A stretch of DNA of 46,034 bases from Ammonifex sp. (GCA_020725605.1 DYER01000099.1:1-46034); one strand, 5' to 3'; positions 17,809 to 26,973 are shown, numbered from the stretch's first letter. The notes: generated from the letters alone by a model not told the origin. Numbers and translations are program-made.

Positions 17809-19476
17809 ATGAGCAGACCTTACGAAGCCTTCTGGCCGGCACGATTGCCCAAAACCCTGGATTACCCCGCCGTGCCGCTGTTCCGGTTACTCGAGGTGGC
17901 GGCCGATTTTTACCCCAACAAGACCGCGATAAATTACTACGGTCGGGCGATAAGCTACCGCGATCTGTGGCTGGGTGCGCAAAACCTGGCCGGTGCACTG
18001 GCGCGGCGGGGCCTCGCAAAGGGGGACCGCGTGGCCCTTTACATGCAGAACTCACCCCATTACGTTATCGCCTTCTACGGCGTGATGCGTGCCAACGCGG
18101 TCGTCGTGCCCGCAAACCCGATGCTTACGGAGGAGGAATTGACCTTTTTGCTGAAAGACAGCGGGGCTACCGGGGTCATCACCACCACGGACCTGTGGCC
18201 GCGGGCGGAGAAAGCCGGTAGCCGGGCCGGTGTGCGGTTTGCCCTGGTGGGGAGCTACGCCGACTACCTCCCTGCGGAGCCCGCTCTGCCGGTGCCCGAA
18301 TTTGTGCTGGCCGGCCCTGCCGCGCCCTCGGGCGACGAGGGGTGGTTCACGGCGCTGAAAGAAAACAATCCACCACCTCCGGTAGAGGTTGACTATCAGG
18401 ACCTTTGCCTGCTACCGTATACCTCCGGTTCGACCGGGATACCCAAGGGCTGCATGCACACGCACCAGACCGTGATGGCCAACCTTCTCAGCTCCTACTA
18501 CTGGCTGACAATGACTCCTTCCAGTGTTCACCTTTCCGTGTTGCCCCTTTTCCACGTCACGGGACTGATCCACAGCATGCTGGCGCCCCTTTACGCCGGC
18601 GCCACGCTGGTATTGCTAACGCGGTGGGACCGGCGGGCGGCCGTGGAGGCGATAGAAAAGTTCCGGTGCACCCACTGGGTCAATATCACGACCATGGCGG
18701 TGGATTTCTTGAACGCCCCGGACATCGCCTCCCGCGACCTGAGTTCCCTCGTGGCCGTGGGCGGTGGAGGCGCGCCGCTACCTGAGGCGGTGGGGCGGCG
18801 GTTGGAGGAGCTGACCGGATTAAAGTACGTCGAGGGCTACGGGTTGACCGAAACCATTTCCCAGACCCACTTCAACCCGCCGGACCGCCCGAAACTGCAG
18901 TGCATCGGCATCCCGGACTTCGGAGTTGATGCCCGGATTGTGGATACGGACACCTTCAAAGAACTGCCGCCCAACGAACCGGGCGAACTGGTCATCGACG
19001 GACCGGAAGTGTTCAAGGGCTACTGGAACCTGCCGGAAGAGACCGCCGCGGCCTTCATCGAACTCGAGGGCAAGCGGTTCTTCCGGACCGGCGACGTGTG
19101 CTACATGGACGAGGAAGGGTACTTCCATATCGTGGACCGCACCAAGCGCATGATCAACGCTGCGGGATTCAAGGTATGGCCTGCGGAGGTGGAGAACCAT
19201 CTGTACCGGCACCCCGCCGTCAAGGAAGCGTGCGTGGTCGGGGTCCCCGATCCGGTACGGGTGGAGGAGGTACGCGCCTACGTGGTGCTGAGGGAAGAGT
19301 ACCGGGGCAAGGTCCGGCCGGAGGACATAATCGCGTGGGCCAGGGGCCAGATGGCGGCCTACAAGTACCCGCGCCAGGTGGTTTTCGTGGAGGACCTGCC
19401 GAAGACGGGAACCGGCAAAATAGCGTGGCGTGAGATTCAGCAGCAGGCGCGGGCCGAAGCCGAAAGGAGCGGATAG
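17809..19476 (+). CDS. Second AMP-forming acyl-CoA ligase of the operon
   Basis: A 555-residue ANL-family ligase with PYTSGSTGIPKG (about residue 203), EGYGLTETISQTHFN, RTGDVCYMDEEGYFHIVDR, INAAGFKVWPAEVENHL and PKTGTGKIAWREI. The ATG at 17809 has GGGGGGAG 5-12 bases before it; the longer track start is not supported. It is preceded by a 91-base gap but no terminator, so it probably belongs to the same transcript. Divergence from the ligase at 13271 (SGSTG instead of GGTTG loop, different pocket region) suggests a different acid, possibly the hydroxy acid that the downstream dehydratase needs. Confidence 0.92.
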   Translation: MSRPYEAFWPARLPKTLDYPAVPLFRLLEVAADFYPNKTAINYYGRAISYRDLWLGAQNLAGALARRGLAKGDRVALYMQNSPHYVIAFYGVMRANAVVVPANPMLTEEELTFLLKDSGATGVITTTDLWPRAEKAGSRAGVRFALVGSYADYLPAEPALPVPEFVLAGPAAPSGDEGWFTALKENNPPPPVEVDYQDLCLLPYTSGSTGIPKGCMHTHQTVMANLLSSYYWLTMTPSSVHLSVLPLFHVTGLIHSMLAPLYAGATLVLLTRWDRRAAVEAIEKFRCTHWVNITTMAVDFLNAPDIASRDLSSLVAVGGGGAPLPEAVGRRLEELTGLKYVEGYGLTETISQTHFNPPDRPKLQCIGIPDFGVDARIVDTDTFKELPPNEPGELVIDGPEVFKGYWNLPEETAAAFIELEGKRFFRTGDVCYMDEEGYFHIVDRTKRMINAAGFKVWPAEVENHLYRHPAVKEACVVGVPDPVRVEEVRAYVVLREEYRGKVRPEDIIAWARGQMAAYKYPRQVVFVEDLPKTGTGKIAWREIQQQARAEAERSG

Positions 19477-19478
19477 AC

Positions 19479-20276
19479 ATGGTGCGTTATAGAATCCACC
19501 CGCTGAAGGTGGGCGAGCTGACGGCGCCCGTGGGCGTACTGACCATGTTGGGGGACATGCGCACGTTTCTGGTGGCTCCCGTGCTGATCTTTTACCTGGA
19601 GGGAGGGCCGAGGAAGATAGTGGTGGACGCCGGGGTGCCGGCGGCAGGCGAAGACGGGCTGGTACACGGCTTTCCGCTGAAAGGGGGCGGGGAAGAGGGG
19701 GTGCGGCAGGCGCTGGCAAAGGTCGGTACGACGCCTGAAGAAATCGAACTCCTGATTCTCACCCATCTGCATTTCGACCACTGCGCCGCGGCGCACCTTT
19801 TCCGTAACGCCCGAATCGTGGTCCAGAGGAAGGAGTGGGAGACGGCCTTTAACCCCATTCCCACGGCCCGGGCGGTATACGACGAGGCGCTGTTCAGGCG
19901 TCTGGAACATATGGACCTGGTTTTGCTGGAGGGCGACTGCGAGGTCGCTCCGGGCGTGCGCGTTCTCCTGTTGCCGGGACACACTCTGGGCATGCAGGGT
20001 TTGGCGGTTGAAACCACACGGGGAACGGTGGTACTGGCCGGCGATCTCGCCTATTCCTATTACAACATAAATCCCAACCTTTCGGAGTTCACGGATCTCG
20101 CCGGCAACAAACTGACCCTAACTGGGCGTCCGGACCTGCCCTTCGCTCCTCCGGCCATTCATATCGATCTGGTGGCCTGGTTCGACAGCATGTGGAAGGC
20201 GGTGGCCACCGCCTCCCGCCGGGATATGGTTATCCCCGGACACGATCCGGCGCTCGTCAACACCGTCATTGAATGA
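19479..20276 (+). CDS. Metallo-beta-lactamase-fold hydrolase, lactonase-like
   Basis: A 265-residue MBL-fold protein with all metal ligands of the dinuclear lactonase group visible: LTHLHFDHCAAAHLF, PGHTLGMQG, AGDLAYSYY and IPGHDP. This layout and length resemble AiiA/AttM (BlcC)-type lactonases, of which AttM opens gamma-butyrolactone. It starts 2 bases after the ligase stop (AAAGGAG ribosome site) and precedes a 4-hydroxybutyryl-CoA dehydratase paralogue. A lactonase releasing 4-hydroxybutyrate or a related hydroxy acid is a reasonable inference. A thioesterase or glyoxalase-like role cannot be excluded. Confidence 0.82.
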   Translation: MVRYRIHPLKVGELTAPVGVLTMLGDMRTFLVAPVLIFYLEGGPRKIVVDAGVPAAGEDGLVHGFPLKGGGEEGVRQALAKVGTTPEEIELLILTHLHFDHCAAAHLFRNARIVVQRKEWETAFNPIPTARAVYDEALFRRLEHMDLVLLEGDCEVAPGVRVLLLPGHTLGMQGLAVETTRGTVVLAGDLAYSYYNINPNLSEFTDLAGNKLTLTGRPDLPFAPPAIHIDLVAWFDSMWKAVATASRRDMVIPGHDPALVNTVIE

Positions 20277-20354
20277 AGAGCGAAGAGGTTTCAGATATGG
20301 CGCCCGTGGTGCTAAAAAGTCCGACGGAAAAAATTTGAAAGGACGGGTGAACTG

Positions 20355-21878
20355 ATGGGAGTTAAGACTTTCGAGGATTACTACAACCGCCTGAAGAAGA
20401 TGCGTCCCAATATTTACATTGACGGGCACAAAGTGGACCGCACCGACGAGAGATTGCGGCCGGGAATCAACGTCATCCGCGAAACCTACGACCGCGCCAA
20501 CGATCCCTCCTTTGAAGACCTTTGCGTGGCGACCTCGCACATTACCGGCGAAAAAATCAACCGCTTCTGCCACATTCACCAGAGCCGGGAGGACCTGCTG
20601 AAGAAGCAGCTCATGACACGCCTCCTCTGCCACCGGGTTGGGGGCTGTATCCAGCGCTGCATGGGGACCGACGCGCTGAACGCCCTTTCGGTGGTCACCT
20701 ACGAAATGGACCAGGCGCTGGGCACGGCCTATTACCCGCGCTTCCTCAACTACCTCCGCTACTACCAGGAAAACGATCTCTGTGCCAACTGCGCCCAGAC
20801 GGACGCCAAGGGATACAGAATCAAAAGACCGCACGAGCAGGACGATCCCGACCTTTATTTGAGGGTCGTAGAGGTAAAGAGCGACGGCATCGTGGTGCGG
20901 GGAGCAAAGCTCCACAACACCATTGCCCCTTACGCGGACGAAATCATCGTTCTCCCCACCCGCTTTATGACGGAGAAGGACAACGAGTACGCCGTGGCCT
21001 TTGCCATTCCTGCGGATTGGGAAGGGGTAAAGATCGTCGCGCGGCACGCGGTCCAGCACAGGCGGAAAAAGCTCCTCGCTCCCATCGCGGAATTCGGCGA
21101 CGCCGAATCCTTCACGATTTTCGACGACGTCTTCGTGCCGGAAGAAAGGGTCTTCATGAACGGCAAGGCCGACCCCCGGCAGACGCCTTTCGCTGGCTTC
21201 CTGGCCCTGCTTTTTGCCCACTACCACCGCCACACGTACACCGGCTGCAAGCCCGCAATTTCGGAAATCATTGCCAGCGAGGCGGCGCTTGTGGCGGAGT
21301 ACAACGGCATTGAGCGCGAGGATCACGTCCGTGAAAAGCTCTGCCACATTATCAGCACCGCGGAACTCGTTTTTGCCGCGGGCCAGGCGAGTGCCTACCG
21401 TGCGGAACGGGCGCCTTCGGGAACGTACATACCCGATGAAATTCTCACCAATGCCGGCAGGAAACTGGCGGGAGAAGAGATTTACAACGAGTACAGGATA
21501 CTCGCCGACCTGGCCGGGGGCCTGGCGGCCACCCTTCCCCTGGAAGGAGACTTTTACAACGAAGAAACGGGTCCCTTCCTTCACAAGTACATCAGGCGTA
21601 ACCCCAGGATCTCGCCGGAAGACGTGCACCGGTGCTTCCGGTTGATCGAGAATACCCTTGTTTCGGAGCTGGCCGGGGTTATGCAGGTTGCGGGCCTGCA
21701 CGGCGGCGGCTCTCCTCAGATGGAAACCATCACCATGATGTCCCGCTACGATTTGGAAAAGCTTAAGAGTATCGCCAGGTACCTGGCGGGGATCGAAAAG
21801 GAGCTCCCGCGCTACGAAAGGGAAACCGTGACGCCGCGCCAGATGCTCGAAAGGTTCCGCAAACTTTACGGCAGGTGA
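20355..21878 (+). CDS. 4-hydroxybutyryl-CoA dehydratase paralogue (HpaB/AbfD superfamily)
   Basis: A 507-residue flavin and iron-sulfur enzyme of the 4-hydroxybutyryl-CoA dehydratase/vinylacetyl-CoA isomerase family. The four [4Fe-4S] ligands described for the Clostridium aminobutyricum enzyme are present: C98 and C102 (CIQRC), H291 and C298 (HRHTYTGCK). Also kept are the glutamine between the cysteines, Y295, K299, T189 and E251. At the C-terminus, however, the TESMHGAG segment of the canonical enzyme reads VAGLHGGG, so the equivalents of Glu455 and Ala460 are Ala and Gly. The overall sequence is clearly diverged from the copy at 25258. A related but different 4-hydroxyacyl-CoA substrate or partial (isomerase-only) chemistry is possible. 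It is the last gene of the sigma-54 operon. Confidence 0.85.
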   Translation: MGVKTFEDYYNRLKKMRPNIYIDGHKVDRTDERLRPGINVIRETYDRANDPSFEDLCVATSHITGEKINRFCHIHQSREDLLKKQLMTRLLCHRVGGCIQRCMGTDALNALSVVTYEMDQALGTAYYPRFLNYLRYYQENDLCANCAQTDAKGYRIKRPHEQDDPDLYLRVVEVKSDGIVVRGAKLHNTIAPYADEIIVLPTRFMTEKDNEYAVAFAIPADWEGVKIVARHAVQHRRKKLLAPIAEFGDAESFTIFDDVFVPEERVFMNGKADPRQTPFAGFLALLFAHYHRHTYTGCKPAISEIIASEAALVAEYNGIEREDHVREKLCHIISTAELVFAAGQASAYRAERAPSGTYIPDEILTNAGRKLAGEEIYNEYRILADLAGGLAATLPLEGDFYNEETGPFLHKYIRRNPRISPEDVHRCFRLIENTLVSELAGVMQVAGLHGGGSPQMETITMMSRYDLEKLKSIARYLAGIEKELPRYERETVTPRQMLERFRKLYGR

Positions 21879-22038
21879 GGAAGGTAGGGACCGTTACGAA
21901 GGCACGGGTCGGCAAAACGAGAGCAGCACACCGGTTCGAATACATTGTCCATAGAAGGGAGCGCCTTCCGTTCGGGAAAAACGGAGTTCGGAAGCGGGAC
22001 GGCGACGCGGAAGAAGAACCTCGAGTGCTTCAGGAGGG

Positions 22039-22076
22039 AAGGCACGTCGGGCCCCGCAGAGGGTCCGGCGTGCCTT
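22039..22076 (+). terminator. Strong hairpin after the operon, possible terminator
   Basis: AAGGCACGTCGGGCCC and GGGTCCGGCGTGCCTT pair over 16 positions with two imperfect pairs around a CGCAGA loop. It lies about 160 bases after the dehydratase paralogue. No T tract follows, so it may be a transcript-end stabiliser rather than an intrinsic terminator. The remaining non-coding stretch 21879-22162 contains nothing else recognisable. Confidence 0.4.
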
Positions 22077-22162
22077 GGTGTACCCGGCAGGGGCGCTGAC
22101 CTGACGGTAAAATCGCCTGCGACACCAAGGGTTACAGCCGGACAGAAGAGAAAGGGCTGGTA

Positions 22163-22378
22163 ATGCTCGGTGCCGGGACAGGGTTGGGCATTTCGGTGTT
22201 AAGTCCCATAAGTAACGCCCTGATTGCTGGTTTTAGTTGGCGGATGGCCTTTGCTGTTTTGGGCACTACGGTAACGGTACTTGTTATTCCCTTGGCCTTA
22301 TTGTTTGCAAAAAGGCGACCGCGGAAAACCCGGTTAGGGGAGAGTTCAAGCACAAGCTCGGAATTTTCGGTGCGGTGA
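22163..22378 (+). pseudogene. Remnant of an MFS transporter
   Basis: A 71-codon frame reads GAGTGLGISVLSPISNALIA, GFSWRMAFAVLGTTV and LALLFAKRRP, which resembles transmembrane helices 5-6 and the cytoplasmic loop of a major facilitator (oxalate/formate antiporter-like) protein. Nothing before or after continues the transporter. It is best read as a relic left by deletion, perhaps of an acid transporter that once belonged to this catabolic cluster. Confidence 0.6.
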
Positions 22379-22420
22379 AGTTCCGGCAGCGGCCTGGGGA
22401 GCATCGCAGGGTTGGGGCGA

Positions 22421-22849
22421 ATGGAGGAACTAAAGATGCTCTTGGGGGAGCTACGCGCCAGGGCCGAGGGGAGCGGGTTTTGGCGCCTGTTAGGCATGAG
22501 GGTCGGGAAGGTCGAAGAGGGAAAGGCGGAACTCGCGTTAACCGTCTCGGAGGAAATGATGGAGCCGGACGGTACGGCGTCGAAGGGCGTCATTGCTTCA
22601 CTTATCGATTCGGCCGTCGGCGTCGCGGTTGCCACTCGCCTCGAACCGGGTATGCGACCGGTGACGGTACAACTGAAAGTGAGTTTCCTCCTCCCTGTGA
22701 AAAGGGGCGACCTGAGGGCGGTGGCCACCGTCGTACACCAGGGTGAGGACGTGAGCGTCGGCATTGCCGAGGTGAAGGACGAAAGCGGCCGGCTGGTCGC
22801 CTGTGGTATGGCCACTTACCTGGTAAGTGAGGCGCGCAGGAGCAGGTGA
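22421..22849 (+). CDS. PaaI-type hotdog-fold thioesterase
   Basis: A 142-residue single-hotdog protein. GFWRLLGMRVGKVEEGKAEL, then the active-site helix region DGTASKGVIASLIDSAVGVA and TVQLKVSFLLPVKRGDL match the acyl-CoA thioesterase PaaI/YbgC group. ATG at 22421 (MEELKMLLGEL) is preferred over TTG 22412, though both have weak ribosome sites. The usual N/HGG motif of PaaI is replaced by ASKG, so catalysis may differ. Likely role: releasing free acid from stalled CoA esters to recycle CoA in this pathway. It lies between the MFS relic and the regulator. Confidence 0.75.
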   Translation: MEELKMLLGELRARAEGSGFWRLLGMRVGKVEEGKAELALTVSEEMMEPDGTASKGVIASLIDSAVGVAVATRLEPGMRPVTVQLKVSFLLPVKRGDLRAVATVVHQGEDVSVGIAEVKDESGRLVACGMATYLVSEARRSR

Positions 22850-23069
22850 AATGCCCTCCGGGTCAAGCGGGTACCTCAAGGAGAAGCTGGGGAGGCCAGA
22901 GGTTATTTCCATAACGCCCGTTCGGCGCTCGACGAGGAGAGGGCAATCTCGTTGCCGTGGGGTTGCAGTCAGCAGTCGGTATTATTGGGGCGGCGGATTT
23001 CCTCGAAAAGGGCCGGAGCGATGATAAGTGCGGCGGTTTACGGGACGCTTAACGAAGGGAGGAATACCG

Positions 23070-25136
23070 GTGGTCAGGGTGAGGCACGTAATGAGTCGGG
23101 CCTTCGTGATTCTTACAGAAGAGGTCGCAATCCGGGAGGCCGCGGCCAACTTCCAGGAAAAGCCCATCCGGCGCATCGTGGTTGTAGACAGGGGTCAGCC
23201 CGAAACGGTTGTGGGCATTATTTCCACCGAATGCTTCCTCAAGGCCATAACTGAGGGACTGGACTTCCGTGCCCCCGTGGGGAACATCATGTACCGGGAG
23301 TTCTGCACCGTCCATGAGGAAGCCCCCGTGGAAGAGCTTCCCCGCGAGACGGTACATACGGTGGTGGTCCTGAACGGAGCGGGGCATGTGGCCGGCATTT
23401 TAACCCGCAGTGACCTGATGGCCATCCACGGCGGAAACTGCTGGCTACGCAACGAGCAGGTCAAGGCGATCTTCGACGCACTGCCCAACGGAGTGGTGTT
23501 CACCGATAACCGGGGGACCATACTGCTGGTCAATAAGGCGGCCGAGGAGATGCTCTGCGAGGACGCGGGAAAGCTTGACGGGTTGTCCTATTGGGACGTG
23601 TTTCAGGACGAACACCTGTCTGAAGTGTTGGATACCGGCGTGGCGGACAGGAATCGAAGGCAAATCATAAACGGGGTAGTGGTTCTCCGCAACATCTTCC
23701 CCAGTGTCAAGGACGGCAAGACATGCGGAGCCCTGGTTACCTTCCAGGACGTCTCGGAACTCGAAATGCTGGCCGACGAGCTGAACCGCGTCAAGGAGCT
23801 AAATCGTGACCTGGAGGGTATTATCGAATCCTCCTTCGACGGCATAGTGGTGGCCGATGGCTCGGGAAGGGTGTTGAAGTGCAACCGGAGCTTCACCGGC
23901 CTGGCCCGTTGCCTGCCGGGAAACCAGTTTAGCGAAACGGTTGTCGAACCGGTTATCTCGAGGGCTCTGAAAAGGGGCAAGACGGTCACAATTAAGAAAA
24001 CCGTGGCCGGTAACAGGGAGCTGCTTCTGACGGCCAACCCCATTTTCGGCGACAATCAGGCCATCGAAAGGGTGGTCTGCAATATCCGGGATATGACCGA
24101 GCTGGAATCGCTCAGGAGGGAAATGGAGCAAAGCAAGGATCTGTCCATCCGCTATTGCGAAGAACTGGCAACCTTGCGCAGTCTCCAGCTGGAACTGGCC
24201 AATCTGGTGGTTTCCAGTCCGGTTATGAAAAGGGTCGTTGAACAGGCGATACGCGTTGCGTCCGTGGACTCGACCGTGCTGATCACGGGCGAAACCGGCG
24301 TCGGCAAGGAGGTTATCGCCAAGCTGATTCACCAGCACAGCCCTCGTAAGGACAAGCCGTTTATCCAGATAAACTGCGGGGCAATTCCCGAGGCCTTGAT
24401 CGAGTCCGAGCTGTTCGGCTACGAAAAGGGGGCCTTTACGGGTGCCAGCAGGACCGGCAAGGTTGGCCTGCTGGAGGCCGCCAGTCACGGGACCCTTCTT
24501 CTGGACGAAATAGGCGAACTTCCGCTGCCCCTGCAGGTCAAGCTACTGCGAGTGTTGCAGGAGCAACAAATCATAAGAGTCGGCAGCGTCAGGCCGACCA
24601 AAGTAGACGTAAGGATTATCGCGGTTACAAACCGGAACCTGGAAAAGATGGTCGGAGAAGGTCGCTTTAGGGCCGACCTGTTCTACCGGCTGAACGTCGT
24701 ACCCATTTACGTCCCGCCGCTACGTGAGAGGAGAGAGGATATAATTTCGCTGGCGCAGTATTTCGTGGAGAGATACAACAAGAAGTACGGCCTGAACAAA
24801 AGGCTCGCTCCGGCTGCGCTTGCGGTGCTGGAGAGGTACAACTGGCCGGGCAACGTACGCGAACTGGAGAACGTGATCGAAAGAATGGTTATCATGAGCG
24901 GCGGGCAGACCATTGAGCCGCACGAGGTACTGGGATACCTGCAGGAGAAAGCCAATCCGGTGATGGGGGTGGAGGATATCATCCCCTTGAGAGAGGCCAG
25001 CGAAATGGTCGAAAAGCAGCTCATCCTGAAGGCCCTTGCCAGATTCAAAAGTACCCGCAAGGCGGCACGCGTTCTGGGAGTCGACCATTCCACCATAGTC
25101 CGCAAGCTGCTCAAATACCAGCTTCAAAGCGGTTAA
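23070..25136 (+). CDS. Sigma-54-dependent transcriptional activator with CBS and PAS sensor domains
   Basis: A 688-residue enhancer-binding protein. Order: a CBS-domain pair (about 1-115, with VRVRHVMSRAF and GILTRSDLMAIH), a PAS domain (about 130-235, FDALPNGVVFTDNRGTILLV), a second PAS (about 255-345, IIESSFDGIVVADGSGRVL), an AAA+ domain (about 385-620) with Walker A GETGVGKE, the sigma-54 contact loop GAFTGA and Walker B LLLDEIGEL, and a C-terminal helix-turn-helix STRKAARVLGVDHSTIVRKL of the TyrR/Fis type. GTG at 23070 is chosen because GGGAGGA lies 6 bases upstream; the track start 23028 has none. CBS pairs bind adenine nucleotides, PAS domains small ligands. It sits between the two dehydratase genes and is the natural candidate to bind the palindromes at 610-725 and 13051-13175. 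Confidence 0.93.
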   Translation: MVRVRHVMSRAFVILTEEVAIREAAANFQEKPIRRIVVVDRGQPETVVGIISTECFLKAITEGLDFRAPVGNIMYREFCTVHEEAPVEELPRETVHTVVVLNGAGHVAGILTRSDLMAIHGGNCWLRNEQVKAIFDALPNGVVFTDNRGTILLVNKAAEEMLCEDAGKLDGLSYWDVFQDEHLSEVLDTGVADRNRRQIINGVVVLRNIFPSVKDGKTCGALVTFQDVSELEMLADELNRVKELNRDLEGIIESSFDGIVVADGSGRVLKCNRSFTGLARCLPGNQFSETVVEPVISRALKRGKTVTIKKTVAGNRELLLTANPIFGDNQAIERVVCNIRDMTELESLRREMEQSKDLSIRYCEELATLRSLQLELANLVVSSPVMKRVVEQAIRVASVDSTVLITGETGVGKEVIAKLIHQHSPRKDKPFIQINCGAIPEALIESELFGYEKGAFTGASRTGKVGLLEAASHGTLLLDEIGELPLPLQVKLLRVLQEQQIIRVGSVRPTKVDVRIIAVTNRNLEKMVGEGRFRADLFYRLNVVPIYVPPLRERREDIISLAQYFVERYNKKYGLNKRLAPAALAVLERYNWPGNVRELENVIERMVIMSGGQTIEPHEVLGYLQEKANPVMGVEDIIPLREASEMVEKQLILKALARFKSTRKAARVLGVDHSTIVRKLLKYQLQSG

Positions 25137-25257
25137 CGGGTACCGGACTGTGGCCCCTGCCCCCACGGAGAGAGGGGCGGGTCCTGGAAGGAAGGTCGGG
25201 TTACGGGGGAGATTGACGTTCTGCCGGACCCGGCAGGACCAAACCGGGGGTGAGCAA

Positions 25258-26715
25258 ATGGCCTTGAAGACCGGCCGGGATTACCTGGAGAGCCTGCGCA
25301 AACTGAACATGACCATTTACCTGTTCGGAGAGAAAATCGAAAACTTCGTGGACCACCCCGTCATCCGTCCGTCGATCAACTCCGTGGCCAGGACCTACGA
25401 GCTGGCCCTGGACGAGCGCTACCGCGACCTCATGACCGCCACTTCGAACCTCACCGGGAAGACCGTCAACCGCTTCACACACCTCCACCAGAGCGCGGAA
25501 GACCTGGTGCGGAAGGTCAAAATGCTGCGCCTGCTGGGACAGAAAACGGCGTCCTGCTTCCAGCGGTGCGTGGGCATGGACGCCCTCAACGCCATCGACA
25601 CCGTGACCTACGAGATGGACCGGAAGCTGGGCACCAACTACCACGAGCGCTTCCGCCGTTTTGCGACGTACGTCCAGGAAAACGACCTGGTGGTGGACGG
25701 AGCGATGACCGACCCCAAGGGCGACCGGTCCCTCCGCCCGAGCCGGCAGGCCGACCCGGACCTTTACCTGCGGGTGGTGAGGAAGAATTCGGACGGCATC
25801 GTGGTGCGGGGGGCCAAGGCCCACCAGACCGGGGCCGTGAACTCCCACGAAATATGCGTCATGCCCACCGTGGCCATGACCGAGGAGGACCGCGACTACG
25901 CGGTCTCCTTCGCGGTACCGAGCGACACCCCGGGGCTGCTTTACATCTACGGCCGGCAGTCCTGCGACACCAGAAAACTGGAAGGGTCCGAGATCGACGT
26001 GGGCAACGCCCGCTACGGCGGCCAGGAGGCCCTGGTGATCTTCGACGACGTGTTCGTGCCCTGGGAGCGGGTATTCATGTGCGGGGAGTACCAGTTCTCC
26101 GGGGCCCTGGTGGAGCGGTTTGCCGCGTACCACCGCCAGAGCTACGGCGGCTGCAAGGTGGGGGTGGGCGACGTACTCATCGGCGCGGCGGCCGTGATGG
26201 CGGAGTACAACGGGACCGCCGGGGCATCCCACATCAGGGAAAAGCTCATCGAGATGATCCACCTGAACGAAACCCTGTACTGCTGCGGCCTCGCCTGTTC
26301 CTCCCAGGGGCACCGTACCCCCTCGGGGACCTACCTGGTCGACCTGCTGCTGGCCAACGTTTGCAAGCTGAACGTAACCCGCTATCCATACGAAATAGCC
26401 CGCCTGGCCGAAGACATAGCGGGCGGACTCATGGTCACCATGCCTTCGGAAAAGGACTTCCGGCACCCGGAGATCGGCCGCTACCTCGAAAAGTACCTCA
26501 AGGGGGTGGCTGGGGTGCCCACCGAGCACCGGATGAGGATGCTGCGCTTGATTGAAAACCTGACCATGGGCTGCGCCGCGGTGGGCTACCGCACGGAGTC
26601 CATGCACGGTGCGGGGTCGCCCCAGGCACAGCGGATCGTGATCTCCCGGCTGGCCAACCTCGATCACAAGAAGAAGCTGGCCCGGATTATTGCCGGTATT
26701 GACGAGGAGGAATAA
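25258..26715 (+). CDS. abfD: 4-hydroxybutyryl-CoA dehydratase / vinylacetyl-CoA delta-isomerase
   Basis: A 485-residue member with near-canonical active site. Counting from ATG 25258 gives cluster ligands C100, C104, H292 and C299 (CFQRC, HRQSYGGCK). Q102, T191, E257, Y296 and K300 match residues studied in the Clostridium aminobutyricum enzyme, and TESMHGAGSPQ holds the equivalents of Glu455 and Ala460. The enzyme is an FAD/[4Fe-4S] protein that converts 4-hydroxybutyryl-CoA to crotonyl-CoA by a ketyl-radical mechanism and is sensitive to oxygen. The start has GGGGGTGAG before ATG; the track's 25150 start is an extension into the leader. It follows the activator gene by 121 bases, without a visible sigma-54 promoter. 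Confidence 0.93.
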   Translation: MALKTGRDYLESLRKLNMTIYLFGEKIENFVDHPVIRPSINSVARTYELALDERYRDLMTATSNLTGKTVNRFTHLHQSAEDLVRKVKMLRLLGQKTASCFQRCVGMDALNAIDTVTYEMDRKLGTNYHERFRRFATYVQENDLVVDGAMTDPKGDRSLRPSRQADPDLYLRVVRKNSDGIVVRGAKAHQTGAVNSHEICVMPTVAMTEEDRDYAVSFAVPSDTPGLLYIYGRQSCDTRKLEGSEIDVGNARYGGQEALVIFDDVFVPWERVFMCGEYQFSGALVERFAAYHRQSYGGCKVGVGDVLIGAAAVMAEYNGTAGASHIREKLIEMIHLNETLYCCGLACSSQGHRTPSGTYLVDLLLANVCKLNVTRYPYEIARLAEDIAGGLMVTMPSEKDFRHPEIGRYLEKYLKGVAGVPTEHRMRMLRLIENLTMGCAAVGYRTESMHGAGSPQAQRIVISRLANLDHKKKLARIIAGIDEEE

Positions 26716-26757
26716 ACCGGGAGAATTAAAAGGGCCGGGCCAGCGGCGGCCGCCGCG

Positions 26758-26973
26758 TCACCCGGGCCCCAGCCGCAGCACCGCTCCGGGGCTGAATTCG
26801 GGCCGCAGGTAGTCCCGCGGGTCCGTGCTTAGAAGGCGCAGCACGCGGGCCAGGCCCGGACCGCAGGCCTCCACCAGCAGGCGGGCCCCGCCGGCCTCCA
26901 CCTCCACGCCGGCCGCAACGCGGTCCCAGCCTTCCAGCACCCGTTCCAGGGGTAGGGGCGTGTAGAGGATCAT
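26758..26973 (-). CDS. ylzJ: YlzJ-like small protein
   Basis: A 71-residue protein starting MILYTPLPLERVLEGWD, the hallmark of the YlzJ-like family found next to tepA in spore-forming Firmicutes. GGGAGGT about 9 bases before ATG supports the start. The central part is rich in Val/Ala/Leu and ends PEFSPGAVLRLGPG. Function is unknown in the family. It faces the abfD gene convergently with a 42-base gap, marking the right boundary of the catabolic block. Confidence 0.8.
   Translation of the reverse strand: MILYTPLPLERVLEGWDRVAAGVEVEAGGARLLVEACGPGLARVLRLLSTDPRDYLRPEFSPGAVLRLGPG

Noticed and set aside
20298-20313. TGGCGCCCGTGGTGCT before the dehydratase paralogue
   Set aside because: Only the GG and GC and parts of the boxes match; the gene is likely read from the operon promoter at 13227.
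22941-22956. Possible sigma-54 promoter GGGCAATCTCGTTGCC before the activator gene
   Set aside because: GG-N10-GC spacing is right but three consensus bases differ and no enhancer palindrome lies upstream; too weak to list as a feature.
25137-25257. GC-rich imperfect hairpin between the activator and abfD genes
   Set aside because: The stem needs a bulge and a mismatch and no T tract follows, so terminator status is not supported.
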